Under the pieces are notes generated by a model, which saw nothing but the letters and a program-made list of their open reading frames with translations, was not told where the DNA came from and made no database searches. This document shows positions 50,001-62,807 of a stretch of DNA of 64,000 nucleotides, one piece after another. Origin of the DNA: Zelopaecilomyces penicillatus (taxonomy: Eukaryota > Ascomycota > Sordariomycetes > Hypocreales > Pseudodiploosporaceae). Made by a program: the position numbers and the translations under genes. The DNA lies in the NCBI GenBank assembly GCA_005765155.1, contig VCCP01000004.1, positions 3,968,001-4,032,000 on the forward strand, read 5' to 3'. Numbering within the stretch: position 1 is the stretch's first letter; the number at the start of each line of letters is the position of its first letter.

Positions 50001-53000
50001 TCTCCTGTTGCTGATACACTTTCGCATTGGCCGCCATCGAGCGCAACCACCGAGTCAAAGAGTGCCTCGATGCTGCTTCGTAACGTGCTTCGCATTCCAT
50101 ATCATGCTTGTCGATAAAGAGTTTCCCAACACGAGTCAAGTTAATCAAGAGTTGGAGAGTTTGCTTACTTGAGTGCTAGGCACTTCTTTCCCCTCCATCC
50201 ACCAATATACCTAAACAAACAAACAGACTCGTATTATTTGTTGATGACAAGCGCATCTTGGAATCCAGCCAGTGAGGCTGGAGAGATGCAAAACGCGCGT
50301 AGTTGATGGGATAGATGAGACGAGGCACAGCCCGTGGAAATTGGCAGTCCGCTTTTCGTACGCTAGACGATAGCGGCCCTGGCCCTGGTGCCTCGAGACT
50401 TCGCTAAGCGTTAGCGCTGTAACAAGAATATCTACAGGGGGCTTGTACGGGGACTACAATACCCACTACGAGGGGCAGGGGTAAGGTTTTCGCCGTTGCC
50501 CCTGCCCGCTCCGAATGACATGTCCGTCACGGGCCAACCGCCGCCAAAAGACACCCAACCACGAGACTTCAACGTCGCGGGTCAGGCTGTTGAATTTGAG
50601 TTTATAAACTCCATCACAGAGCCCTATCATCTGCCACGCTCATGCTCTCGCCGTGGTCATCGCTGTTTTTGTACAGTGACCATTTCCTTCTTGATGCCCC
50701 AGCCACCTCTTGCTGCTAGGGGCTATGATACCAGCAGCAAAAGCCATTCTTCCACTACTGCTAACTGACCACTCTGGCCACTTTCTCATACTCTGGATCT
50801 GAATCTGGCTACCAACCCCGACGACGAGACACCTACAGGTAGAGATACTGCACTGCACACACAGCTTGCTGCTAACATGCCTCTAGCGAGACCGGCATGG
50901 CGACAAGAAAAGCACAAACCTTCTCCTGCACCGCATCGATGCGTCTAGCCCCGACAGGTTATGTCATACCTCCACCACACTTTGTGGCGTCGTTGTTTGA
51001 TTGGGAGCGTCCACCCATTGCTATCTGCATGCTGCCAGGGTCTTCCATGTCGAAGCAACCACTCTCCTGCAAGCCCCTCCGGACGACCCCCACCTTTGCA
51101 CCATGGTCCATGATGAAGGGGCCTTTGGTACATCTGATTTGCAACGGAGGCACCAACCCACCGCCAAAGAGGGAGACGCCTGCCGCGATCCCTCAGCCAA
51201 GGGAGAGCATCGTTCCCCATGGAGGTGCGAATAGCCTCCTTACCCATGCATATCGGGGGGAGAGGCAGTGGCATTCAGTGGGCTTTCCTGCGTCTCCCCC
51301 ATTTTCGTGAATGCGGTGTGTTACCATGACAGAAGCCGGCCCGGATCCCCGATCCCAGTAAACCTAGAGTCAAACGTCAAGATGAACGTCATTGTGCTAA
51401 TCTAGACCTCTGATCAACGAGTTCTTGCCACCATTAACAAACTTTAACCTGTTAAAATCTCCATCTAGTCTGGCAAGTACTCGTTTGATAACTGATTTTA
51501 TCACCACGTCGAGCCCCAACCACCAAGACAAACCTATAGCATCTATTATAGTCATTACGTTTGGTAAACTTGCAGCTCCGCAGTATCCCGCCCCCAGTTG
51601 GTTTGTCTGAAATTTTTTTAACCAAGCATGATCCTAAAAAAAAAAAAAAAAACGGTTGCGGATAGTGAAATCTGATAGTACCTCAGCGGCTGCGTGCAGA
51701 AACGCGGAATGAAAGTGACACCCTAGCTGCTCTTGTGCAACCCACGATATCTGCCCGGTCGCCATTCGTCCGTCTTGGGACGCACAACATGCAATGGCCT
51801 CCCCATATCGTGTGTACATATTTAGTCCGTGCCCACACCTCCCCCATCTTCTGCTTGCCGCAGCACTGGTTTCACGCTCACCGCCTCATGGTGCGGTGCG
51901 GTGCGGTGCAGGGCGCGCGAAATGCGCGAAATACATGAACCATCCAACGATCAATACTAGCGGCCCAGGGCTGAGCAGCATTTTCCGCAAGTTTGGAACA
52001 TTATGGTCCTCGTCGGTCGAATCCATTCGAAAAACTTCATGCAATCGTAGCTTGGCATGGGCAAAAAGTCACGATGCCCTCCCCATCTCCCTAAAGTTTA
52101 TGCTAGATGTTTACTGTAATGCATGTTTGATATCCGGGGTCTCGAGATCAGAAAAAGGTTCGATGATGCATATATAAGCCTCCCACGCAGCACAGAATAC
52201 GCTATAGTTGGCATAACACTGCAAGGCAATCTGCGTACTGCGTGTCTTGTCGCAGATGTAATCGCCTTACTTGCTGTTTCCTTGTCAGCGAGCTGCGGGC
52301 TTCGGAGCATCTCAGGGTCTAACTGGTATAGTTTGAGCTGGGATACCGCAAAAGCAAAAGGCCGCGGGTGTTAGTGGTTGTGGGCTTACAAGGAGACGGC
52401 GGCAGGGCGGCCGAGCCGTCCAAGGAAAGCAAAATGCATCTTGTCCATTGTTACTTTTCCATCCCTCGCGGATCCGTGGTTGCAAAACCGATGATGTCTT
52501 CCTCCGGTGATCTCAGCCTGGTGTACAGTACCTCGTCCGTCCCTACAGCATAATTTACTATTTTGTTAGAGGATTTTCTCCACAAATGACAGTAAGCCCA
52601 GGATGCCTGTTTTAGCACTCTTGCCTCCTTTGGGACTGTTAAATGCTTACGTAGTGCAAGCCGGGCCGACGACTTCCGACAGGCTGGTAGACTTCCGGGC
52701 ATCCATTGGTGCAATATGCCATCTCATCTTTCTCACCAGGTCAAGCCATATTAAGCCACAATGCACTAGACATTATTGCCGGAATATCAGCAGTCGAGCC
52801 TCGATTACGTCTGCTGATGAAGACGGGAATATTGATGTGTCAGAAACATCTGCTTAACGCAGGGCGATGAAGTCAAAAAACCCAAATCGAAATCCACTAA
52901 AAGTACGGGTGAACATGGACGTCAAACAAGGCCCCGCGTTCCAACCCTGAGCTGAAGCGAGTCAAAGTCTGATATACCTCGCACTATAGCAGCCTTAGCG

Positions 53001-54731
53001 TCGACTCGGTTGTCTAGCATCACTGGTGGGATCCTCACGCCCCCCCACCTTTTGTCGCTCCTGGGTGCAGATTGCTTTGTCAATCATGGCTGGCTTTGAA
53101 GTGATCTGTACTAGTACGCAGACGTTTTGGGAGTTGGAAGGAAAGTGATCATCCCATCTAACCTACGCAGATTGGCAGGTCGAGGAGCGCCAATCCCATC
53201 AGATCAGCGCCGCTTTCAGGGTCTTGAACTGTCTTGTCACCACACGCCACTGCTAACACGACGATCCATTGATTGATTTGTTTCCAGTGATTCAAAACAA
53301 TTGATTGACGGTTTGAGGCACAAAGTTCTCTAGGCCAGGCTTGGCAGCTAAGCAGCCCCTCTCGGTGTTTCTACGAGATAGTGGTTCATCATCGCCACGC
53401 TACTGGCGGCTGTTCCAGAAATAAAACATCTTGTGGTCCAACCACGGGCCGTCAATCACTCGTCGATTCGAGAGCACATGACACTCATCTGACATGATCT
53501 CTATGCTGTTTGCAATCTAGCCACGGGAGTTTACGGCTGAGCCATACTCAGGAGGGGAAGACGCCCCGCCACCCTTGTGCGAATAGGCGTTACCTACCCA
53601 GCGGGCGGGCTGGTGAAGAAAAAGATTGACGGGATGGCGTACATGGCTTGGGTGTGGGCTGTGTGGTTTCTCTTCTTTCAGATTCTGCAAAAGGGATGAC
53701 CACTGGTGGTGATTATTGCATACGTAATTGGACGGGCGAACGATTCCTACTGGTCGCATCCAACCTCCGACGACCAACCGTCAACCGCCAGCCACCGACC
53801 ACGACCAACCATCTCTTCTCTTTGTCTCGTTTCAAACTCCACCCCTCATGCGAATCTGGATGGATGTATGTTCGTACATACGCGCCAATGTACGAGCCTT
53901 AACCTGCATGCCGTATGTCAGAGGCCTCAGATAGAGGATGGCCGGAAAATCCAAGCACGAAAAGGTAACATGTACCTCATAACGCCAGTGCAGTACGCAT
54001 CGAAAATATGGGGGTGCGTGCGTCATACCTGCCCATCCTGTCATTGTTCCCATAACTGCACTAATGCACGATCCGCCTCCAGACCAACAGATTTCTTCTC
54101 TTTTCTTCTAAACTCTCCTATCCGCTAAAGAACAGATGTGGCCAGAACACTGACTCCGCGTTGAGTTCTTACCAGGACCCCTCTGAGTCCATCAAATGCG
54201 GGGGATAATGAGAACCACCTACTCCGTAATTACATGGATGTACGGATGAGAATGTTTGCTTGGTCCCAGCGCCACTACCATGTCTGACTTTCTCTGTCCT
54301 TTGGAATAATAACGTCCGCTTTTTATGATGATGGAGTTGTGGCGACACACGGTGCGAGTTTTATGTTCGGCCAAGTACCCTCGCAGCCTTATATGGACGT
54401 ACTCCAACTTGATGGTCTTGGATATCAATCTCACCAACCCTCGAGGGAACAAAGAAGGTCTGTGTGTCAGCCACATTTATGGGACTCAATCTTGGGAATT
54501 AGCCGACTGGGATTGAATATACCGACGGCGACACATACTGAGCAAATATCACATGTGTTGCTGTGCTGTGCAATGAGGAATTTTGATCCCTCGCCTGCAC
54601 AGCGAACATTTTCTTCACTACCCTAATTTTTTTGTTTCTCATCGACACTACTGCCATCCAGATCTCTCCATATTCCTTGGCCAAAATAATCCTTCCATCT
54701 TTATGTCGCATCTGTGATGTTTTAGTCCCCT
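47012..54731. other. 7.7-kb stretch without recognisable gene
   Basis: Largest spacer in the window. The first 2 kb contain the GC- and CTG-rich upstream region of the LRR gene with a (TGG)n run near 47758-47773. Beyond that only short frames occur, none with a domain or a convincing exon chain. A 17-A run lies at 51636-51652. GTACCT-like motifs recur around 49595-49665. No terminal repeats or transposase/RT motifs found. Confidence 0.55.
51636..51652. repeat. Homopolymer of 17 A
   Basis: Isolated poly-A run in otherwise unannotated DNA. It could be a retrotransposon tail relic, but no upstream element is recognisable. Confidence 0.8.
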
Positions 54732-55232
54732 CTAAGCACGTTCACACGTTTGAAATCTCACAAATGCCCCGAGTAGAAAGTTAACTCCGATTTCTTGATT
54801 GTGTAGGTCGGCAACCGTTTTTTCTAAAAGAGGCCTGGGATAGCTTTCAGTATCGCTTTCACTTACATTGCGACAACGCCCAAGTACGGGTGTATCTAGT
54901 ATGTAACAAAGATTGCCATCTGGTCCAAAAGCTACCTTTTGATCGTCAGGACCACCACCACCACCATTTTGACGAGTGCAAGTGTGTTTGCACTGAGTCG
55001 GCACTAGAATTCCGTCAACCCTCCACTCGTCTCCAAATTCATTTGTGCAAGGGTCCTCTGTATCTTCCAAAGCTGAACCGATTAATACATCGAGTATCTC
55101 CTCATCAGCAAATCTCGCTTTTCCAAAGAAAGGTATAGTACCCATGTTATTCTTTCACCTACCTGAAGGCGCTGCGGCGGCAAGCTAACTAGCAGCGGCC
55201 AGAACGCCAATAAGCGAGGTAGAAAACATCAT
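54732..55232 (-). pseudogene. Small secreted cysteine-rich protein with two in-frame stops
   Basis: From the double ATG at 55227-55232 one frame runs to the stop at 54732 (167 codons), broken only by TAG (codon 16, 55185-55187) and TGA (codon 26, 55155-55157). Codons 1-15 (MMFSTSLIGVLAAAS) plus the alanine run after the TAG look like a signal peptide. The downstream part has six cysteines (CTNEFGDEW, QCKHTC, NLCYI, GRCRN, TCERA) and a Gly run from a GGT/GGC repeat. A TATTTATA-like element lies about 95 bp upstream, so a promoter seems to remain. An alternative is a shorter, unsecreted protein from the ATG at 55145. No family recognised. Both stops could have arisen by C-to-T change. An intron removing both stops would need a poor GTTCTG donor. 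Confidence 0.55.
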
Positions 55233-58134
55233 GGTTATGCGCAGTTAATTGATGAAAGTTGATTGAAAGGTAATAATTAATAGAAAGGGAAACAGTCTCG
55301 AGAGATGGCTACCAAAGCCATAATATAAATACCGCAGGAAAAAAGAAATTTGCAAGTATTGGCATTCGCCATGTTTCAAAACAACTTCGGGCATCATTTT
55401 GGCAATGTAATACATACAGAGTTGGACGAAGTGGCTTATTTGAGACCAATCCACTGCATTGTGTGGTCGTGCCACTCTGTAGAAAGAGAGAGAGAGAGAG
55501 AGAGATGGATGATTTTGATCAGAAACATTTCGGTATTGTAACCAGCTATACTCACTTCATGCTCTGGCTATACTATGCCCTTGATATTTTAGTACTTCTG
55601 GCTCACAGTAGATGTACGTTGCAACCCGCCAGCCACATGTGGCGGCGATGGCAACTAACAAGTGTCTTGCCGAATTTGTTCCCCAACACAAAGCCGAATT
55701 CGCCTTCGCCTTCGTCTTTGGAGCGATCTAAGACCATCGATTTGTTCAAGAATCTGCTCTTTGTTGGGCGCATGCCGTCTGTCTCTGCTCGATTCTGCTC
55801 GATGCTCTCAACGTGGCTGGGGGGTGCTGCTGTGAGCAACAAAGTGTCAATCATGCATGCATCTATCTATCTGCCTCCCTTGCATCGCTGACGCTCTGAA
55901 TCATGTAAGAAGGCAGGCATTATTAGGTCTTTTCAAACCCCAGTCAACTCGATGCTTTGCTGGTCCGTGAGAAGCAAGGCAAACCAGCATCATGCTTGTC
56001 AAGTTCGACCATGGCCACAGGCTCACACACCCATATGTCTACCAACCCCCCCTCTCTCTTTCTTGTGATGCTACAAAGAAAACCTCTGGTGGGTGGTGGG
56101 CAGAGTTACTAAAGATACCAAGGCCGCGCAGTTGGAAACTTGGCTGCAGGCTGCATTCCTGTTGTTCTGATGATGGTGGCTTCTGCCAGCCTTGATTGGT
56201 GCCAGGTATTGCATTTTTGCCTTTTGAGCTGCTGGTCCGGCAACATGGGAAAGCCAAATAAAACAAATGACTGCATGCTCCGGTCAACATCCGTCGGGGT
56301 GCCTCTAATTACCCCGTGAATTAGGTATTGGGGTCTGGTTTCGAAGTGCGCGCATTTGCTGGAGAAAAGCCATTCATGCATGCAATGTCTAGTTCAAACA
56401 AACGCTCACATGCCCACATTCTGTGTGCATAAGTGACCCTTGAGCTGAAATCTGTACTTCAACACTAAAGCTAACCGCGGAAACTCTAATTTCTGTAATA
56501 AAGCTGCTTGATTATTCAAAACGGCTTCCAACCAATGCTTCTTCATTCTGGGCGACCCAATGAGATCATTGTCATGTAAGTAACCCAATTTCGTTGTCAA
56601 ACAAGGCGCATCCTTACCTGGAATGATGATGGGCCTGCTCGTGTCCCAGATGCAATCAGAAAGCCTTCAGTGCCATTCTGGGTCGCTCCGCTGGTGGAGG
56701 TGTTATCGGGCATCATTTTGCCCAACTCTAATAAGGTTATGCGTCTCCGGACCACCTTCTAGCCGGCTTCATAATGGGGGTGTTGGGATAGCATTACAGA
56801 TTGGAAGCATCACGAGGTCGACTTTAGCATGTTTCTCCATAGCTAAAGAAAGGATATCTAGAAGTAGAGAGCTTGGTTAGTGTACCTCGGGAATTTCTAT
56901 TCCAGCCTTCAATTATCGAATGATGGCCGGTAAGAAAACAGAGATTATAGATAGAGGGTACACTGAGAATGAAGCAAACTGACATTTGGTAGCGTATAAT
57001 CTTTTGTCCTATGGCAATATAGGCAGTTCATCTTATCCGTAGATTGAAACACAAAACCGGTCTTCGATCAAACCACACTTAAAAATGACGCTGTACACAA
57101 ACAAGTGATCCGAACCAGTTCAATCCGATACTAGAAGACAAACCAAAATTTATGAAAACAAATGCAAGATATAAAAACCGCGCTCTATGCCATTCTAATG
57201 TGTTAGGGGGAAGGGGTGACGTAATTGTGGAGGCTTGTGTTGCGCTGGTGTCGTGATGTTCGGATTTTTGTGGTGATGAGATTCCTTTCCGAGGGCCGAT
57301 ATGACTCTTCGGAACTGCGGAATCATGGTAGGGTGCGTACGGAAGTGATTCGATACGGCATGCTCTACAATAGCAGGCTTGATGAAGTGAATTTCAGGAT
57401 TTCCAGACGTTTTACCGGAACCAACGTCCGTGGCCGGAGGACCCATTCACCGAAAGTGGGGCATCCTCTTCCGATACATCTGGCTCCACTCCCATTCCCA
57501 CTCCAACTCTACATTCCCGGATGCTCCGGCTTGCTTAACATCATTGTCAGGTATTCCCAATCTAAACCAAGATGAATGAGGAAGAAAGAGTTCAACTACG
57601 TAAATATATCTATTGATGATTTCGTGAACGTCTTAGTTCCAAATGGGGGGTTACAATACATATGTACGGTGAGCGTTTTGACGCCCGTCATGTCATTCTT
57701 CTCATTCACCGTCTATTAATAAACAATTACAAATGAACAAGGGAAACTTGCTACGGGTGGGGCCGGGCCACAGATGCCGAATTAACCCCCTCCCGGGCTA
57801 CATCTGAAGCGCCCGTAACAATGCTTGCCGGCACTTTTATACGGCAGTGTTGGAAATATTCTCATGGTGGCAATGTAAGGGGGCGGGTCGGCTGGCAACT
57901 GGGAGATCAGAGACATGGGCAGGCATTGAAGAGCTTCCGACTTCGGTGGGATGCAGCCGGGCGAATGGACGCCGAGGGTAAAGAACTCGTCGTTTTGCTG
58001 GAGTATATAAGTAAACATGGAACGCTGTATGAGAAGACTTGAAGGATATTTAAAATCATAGTTACAGAGACGAATGCATGCTTTATTTACTGCAACCTCT
58101 TTGATTTTTTTGTCATCATTCTTGACATCACATC
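55233..58134. other. 2.9-kb intergenic region before the MFS gene
   Basis: No gene recognised. Holds an (AG)n run at 55485-55504. Short frames around 57195-57575 have no domain signature. Confidence 0.55.
58003..58010 (+). promoter_or_regulatory. TATA box of the MFS gene
   Basis: TATATAA about 125 bp upstream of the start codon, the only good TATA in the preceding 300 bp. Confidence 0.5.
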
Positions 58135-60092
58135 ATGGAGTCAGCGTCACAATCCGAGTCTAGCACCCCCTCAGGATCAAACCCTGATGCAGACCATGAA
58201 ACAAACCCCCGATTAACATCTACTCGCTACCACTTTCCTACCGCCAAGTCGGACCCTCAAAATGTCGACAAGGAAGCATTCGACCCAAACCTAGACACCA
58301 ACCTTCCATATCGCACCCTAAGCGCCAACGCCAGGCTCGACGAGTATCGTCTCGAAGTCCCATCCGGCTCCATACCTGGACCGCTAAAACCGGACACAAT
58401 GACAAAAGGCACTTCTCCCCACGGCGGCGACACGCGGTACAAGCTCGTGACGTTTCGGCCTGAAGATCCAGAAAACCCCAAGAACTGGTCCAAGGCGTAT
58501 AAGTGGTACTGTACCATGGTTGTTGCAATGACCTGCTTCGTAGTTGCGTTTGCATCTGCTGTCATTACGGCTGATATTGTCGGAGTATCAAAGGAGTTCC
58601 ACGTTAGTATGGAGCTGGCGCTGGTTAGTGTGTCGGTGTTTGTTGTTGGTTTCGGCGTGGGGCCGATGATCTTTGCGCCATTATCTGAGATTTATGGTCG
58701 AAGAATTATTTAGTAAGTCTTCCCAACACTCCGGTCAACACGGATTATATATATATATATATGGCTGTGGTTCAAGAACAAGGCCAGCTAACATTTGGAA
58801 AGTATGTCGACACTGTTGGTAGCCGTCATCTTCGTTATCCCATGCGCCGTCGCTGAGAACATTGAGACCTTGATTATCTGCCGCTTGATCGATGGCATTG
58901 CCTTTTCAGCGCCCATGACATTGGTTGGTGGTACGCTGGCTGACCTGTGGAGGAATGAAGAACGTGGTGTACCCATGGCAGCGTTTTCTGCAGCCCCCTT
59001 TATTGGCCCAGCAGGTAAGAAACCAGCCAAGTCGGGTTTTCCTTTTTTTCCCTTTTTTTCCCTTTTTTTGTTTGCATATACCCAGAATCCGATCTTTGTG
59101 TACGATTTCCGCTAACGGCTTCTTGTCTCGTTCAAGTTGGTCCTCTTGTTGGCGGCTTCCTCTCCGATGCGGCAGGCTGGCGCTGGCTATACTGGATCCA
59201 ACTCATCATGGCAGGCATTGTTTGGGTGCTCATCTCCTTTACGGTTCCGGAGACGTATGCTCCTACGATCCTAGCACGCCGCGCAAAGAAGCTTCGTAAG
59301 TCAACCGGCGAGCAAGATCATGTCACGGAGCAAGACATTGATATGCGGCCTTTGCGCGAGCGCATGACGAAGTTCCTCCTACGGCCGTTTCAGCTTCTCT
59401 TTGGCGAGCTGATTGTGTTTCTCATTTCCCTGTACATGAGCGTGCTCTATGGGCTTCTATACATGTTCTTCGTTGCATTTCCAATCGTTTATCAGAAGGG
59501 CAAGGGATACTCGGCAGGTAAGACGGGGTTAATGTTCATACCGGTGGCGGTTGGCGTTATTCTTTCAGCCGTGCTCTCACCAATTGTCAACAAGCATTAC
59601 ATCAAGATGGCTCAGAAACACCATGGCCATCCACCAGCCGAAGTCCGCCTCATCCCCATGATGATATCCTGCTGGTTCATTCCCATTGGGCTTTTCATTT
59701 TTGCATGGACCTCGTACCCTCAGCTTTCGTGGGCAGGGCCAGCCATGGGCGGACTTCCCGTCGGCTTTGGCTTCATTTTCCTTTACAACTCGGCGAACAA
59801 CTACCTGGTCGACTCGTACCAGCATCAGGCCGCGTCCGCACTTGCGGCTAAGACATTCATCCGAAGCTTCTGGGGCGCCGCCGTGGTTCTCTTTACAGAG
59901 CAAATGTACGACAAGATGGGCGACCAATGGGCTTCTACTCTGCTTGCCTTTCTGAGTCTTGCATGCTGTGCGATTCCGTTTCTGTTTTGGAGGTATGGAG
60001 CACAGATTCGCGAGCGGAGCAGGTTTGCCTATGGTGGAGAGGAGGATGATGCTCAGAGTTCTAGCACAGATGATGTTGAAAAGGCAAAATGA
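58135..60092 (+). CDS. Major facilitator superfamily transporter, DHA1-type (drug:H+ antiporter)
   Basis: 581 aa from exons 58135-58712, 58803-59014 and 59137-60092 (introns 90 and 122 nt, phases 2 and 1; the first carries a (TA)n run). A hydrophilic N-tail of about 110 residues ends in the family's FRPEDPENPKNWSKAYKWY. Then come the TM segments and signature motifs: GPMIFAPLSEIYGRR (motif A), CRLIDGIAFSAPMTLVGGT, and GPLVGGFLSDAAGWRWLYWI (motif C, antiporter). The second half (LISLYMSVLYGLLYMFFVAFP, GLMFIPVAVGVILSAVLS, FIFLYNSANNYLVDSY) supports 12 TMs. Plasma-membrane efflux of a small molecule is likely; its place beside an esterase and a PKS suggests export of the cluster product. Substrate cannot be read from sequence. 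Confidence 0.9.
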
Positions 60093-60116
60093 GGCCAAAC
60101 AAGCCGTAATGATAGG

Positions 60117-60310
<194 letters not shown>

Positions 60311-60618
60311 GTAATAATCAAGAGTATGCTTACCATGGAAAGAAAACCGGGATAAAGGCACGGGCCGAGGTGGGATCTGCTCAGAGACATGGGCGCCCAT
60401 TAGTCCTATTCCAGTCAAACTAATAACATTTCGGCATGGATGTAACCTTCGCGTGTTCGTCGATCCTCCAGAAACAAGGCTTCGCATTGGGTCGGTCGGT
60501 GACGGTTTGTGAGATTACGCGGCTGGAAAATCCATTTCTCTCTCCCATCAATCTCGGAGATCTGGTTGCTCCTGAGAGTCGTCTAACGTCTCGCAATTGG
60601 AAAATCGCACCCCAAAAC

Positions 60619-62519
60619 ATGAAACTAATTCATTCCCCTGCCGTCTTGGCTGCCGCCACGGCGTTCCAAGCCTTGGTTGCATCCGCTAACCCCTGCGTCA
60701 TCGACTCCCACCATGATGTGACGTATCGCGGCATCCATCGCAACGGCATTGAAGCATTTCTCAACATCCCCTACGGCCAAGATACAGGCGGAAAACACCG
60801 CTTCAAGCCTCCGCGACTGTACAAACCAGCCGCGGGGAGCACCATCCACGCTGATGCCTTTGGACCAGCGTGTCCCCAGAAGCTCGGCTCTTGGATAAAG
60901 CCCATTTCACTGTCCAATGTGACGGAAGTCTCCGAGGACTGTCTGAACTTGAATGTGGTCAGGCCCAAGAATACGTCTGCAAAGGATGGCCTGCCTGTGA
61001 TGGTCTTCATCCATGGCGGGAGCTTTTGGACTGGTCAGAACCAGGAGGTTACCATTACTCCCGATGGCATGATCCTCCAGTCTGTTAAGAATGAATTGCC
61101 TGTTATTCACGTGGCGATGAACTATCGTCTTGGCTGTAAGTTGGATTGGACACATTGGCGAAAAGGGGATCTTGGTATGAATTGGTGCTAATTGCGCGAT
61201 GGTCATAGTTTTTGGATTTGCGCAGTCAGACTCTCTTAAGTCAGAGGGCTCTGAAAATGCTGGCCTGCGGGACCAACGTCTTGCAATTGAGTGGGTTCGC
61301 GATAATATCAAGAACTTTGGTGGTGATCCTCAAAAAATCACAATATTTGGCCAGTCTTCAGGAGGTATATTCTCAACTACGCGCTCCCTTTCGTGACAAA
61401 TGTCTCATCACTAGACAAAACACTGCTAACGAACACAACCTTGCTTATCGTCAAAAAGGTCTTGCTGTTGGCATGCACATAATGGCATACGGCGGCACCA
61501 AACCGGTTCCGTTCCAGCAAGGAATCTGCCAGAGCCAGGCTCTGGAGCCCGGTATCACTGGCACTTTCACCATCGATGCTATGAAAGCCCTCGTAGATTA
61601 CATTGGCTGCAATAAGACGGAGTTGCATTCTAAAGCAACCATCTCATGTCTCCGTAACCATGATACGGAATCTCTGCTGAAGGCATCATTGGAAACCTAC
61701 AATGGGGATCTTAACATCGGCGACATTTGGCTTCCAGTCGTTGACAACGATTTCCTCCCCGATACGCCCTCCAAACTGATCAGAGAGGGTCGCTTCGCCA
61801 ATGTCACAACGCAAATCGGGTGGTGCGAGAACGATGTGACATTCTTTACCGATAACAAGATTAAGACTGATGCTGAAACGCGCAAGTTTTTCGAGAACTA
61901 CATTCCGACTGTGACGAGCAGCAATATCAATAAACTGCTCTCGCTTTACCCGGTATCTGATTTCCCCGTCAGCAGCGAATCGCGCCTCTCAAGCGAGTTC
62001 TTCAGGGCTGCCAGAATATTGAGAGACATCCTCATGATCTGCCAGCCCATTTTCTACGCTGAGCACATCGCCGCTGCAGGCAATGATGTATATCTGTACG
62101 ACTGGAACCAGACGATTCTAGAGCCTGTCCTGCAGCATCTAGGCAACCCAGCTGGCTTGGGGCCGATTCATACGGCTGAGTTTGCCTACATCTTTGGCAA
62201 CCTTTCTCATTATGATACCGATGGATTTCCCTTCAACCCTACCCCGGCTGACTTTAAGCTGAGAGACAGAGGCTCAAGATCGTGGTCAACCTTTGCCAGT
62301 ACAGGAAAGCCAAGTCTGAAGAACCACAACACCTTTCAGGGCTTTACCCCAGCTTTCCGCAACAAGGATAGCCCGCACATCTATATTGCTGGTGGTCCAA
62401 ATGAAGGCCTGTCGCCGATTGATGGGCCCAAGGCAAAACCTGTACTGAAAGCGCAGAAGCTGAGGGAAAGATGTGGCTTTATCAACTCGCCAGAGATGAT
62501 TGAGCAACTACGATACTAG
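60619..62519 (+). CDS. Secreted type-B carboxylesterase/lipase
   Basis: 577 aa from exons 60619-61135, 61209-61364 and 61459-62519 (introns 73 and 94 nt). Signal peptide MKLIHSPAVLAAATAFQALV plus ASA. Alpha/beta-hydrolase family hallmarks: YRGIHRNGIEAFLNIPYG, the type-B signature 2 EDCLNLNVVRP, oxyanion-hole VFIHGGSFWTG, nucleophile elbow GQSSGG (Ser222, split by the second intron), and catalytic His in GPIHTAEFAYIFGN. Length is normal for fungal type-B esterases. Adjacent to an MFS gene on the same strand and tail-to-tail with a PKS, so it may hydrolyse or transesterify the polyketide product, or act independently outside the cell. The start at 60619 is preferred over an upstream in-frame ATG at 60436 because it begins a clean signal peptide. 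Confidence 0.9.
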
Positions 62520-62807
62520 TTTAGTTGATGTCCCCTGAGAAAATAATAGCTGGCGCAAGAGGCGCGCAATGAGTAAATAATTCTATCATTCTACTTTAGT
62601 GACAGAAGCGTTTCTGATAGCCACAGTCTGTGGCTGAGAAACCCAAAGCATTGACCAGAAACTGTCTGACTACCAACTGAAACACAATTCCAACTTTCAG
62701 ACCATTTAATTATCTGAAATGTCCCGTTTACCTTATTTCAACTGAGCACTTGCATTGATTTGTATACATGAGAAGCATGTTGCTGTAATCCATCACTGCC
62801 ACCACAT

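Noticed and set aside
52451..52714. Minus-strand frame ending in a protein-like stretch (TDEVLYTRLRSPEED...)
   Set aside because: It has a plausible acceptor but no upstream exons or recognisable family, so it is not supported as a gene.
57195..57575. Overlapping frames on both strands before the MFS gene
   Set aside because: No start context, domain or exon chain; composition is ordinary for a spacer.
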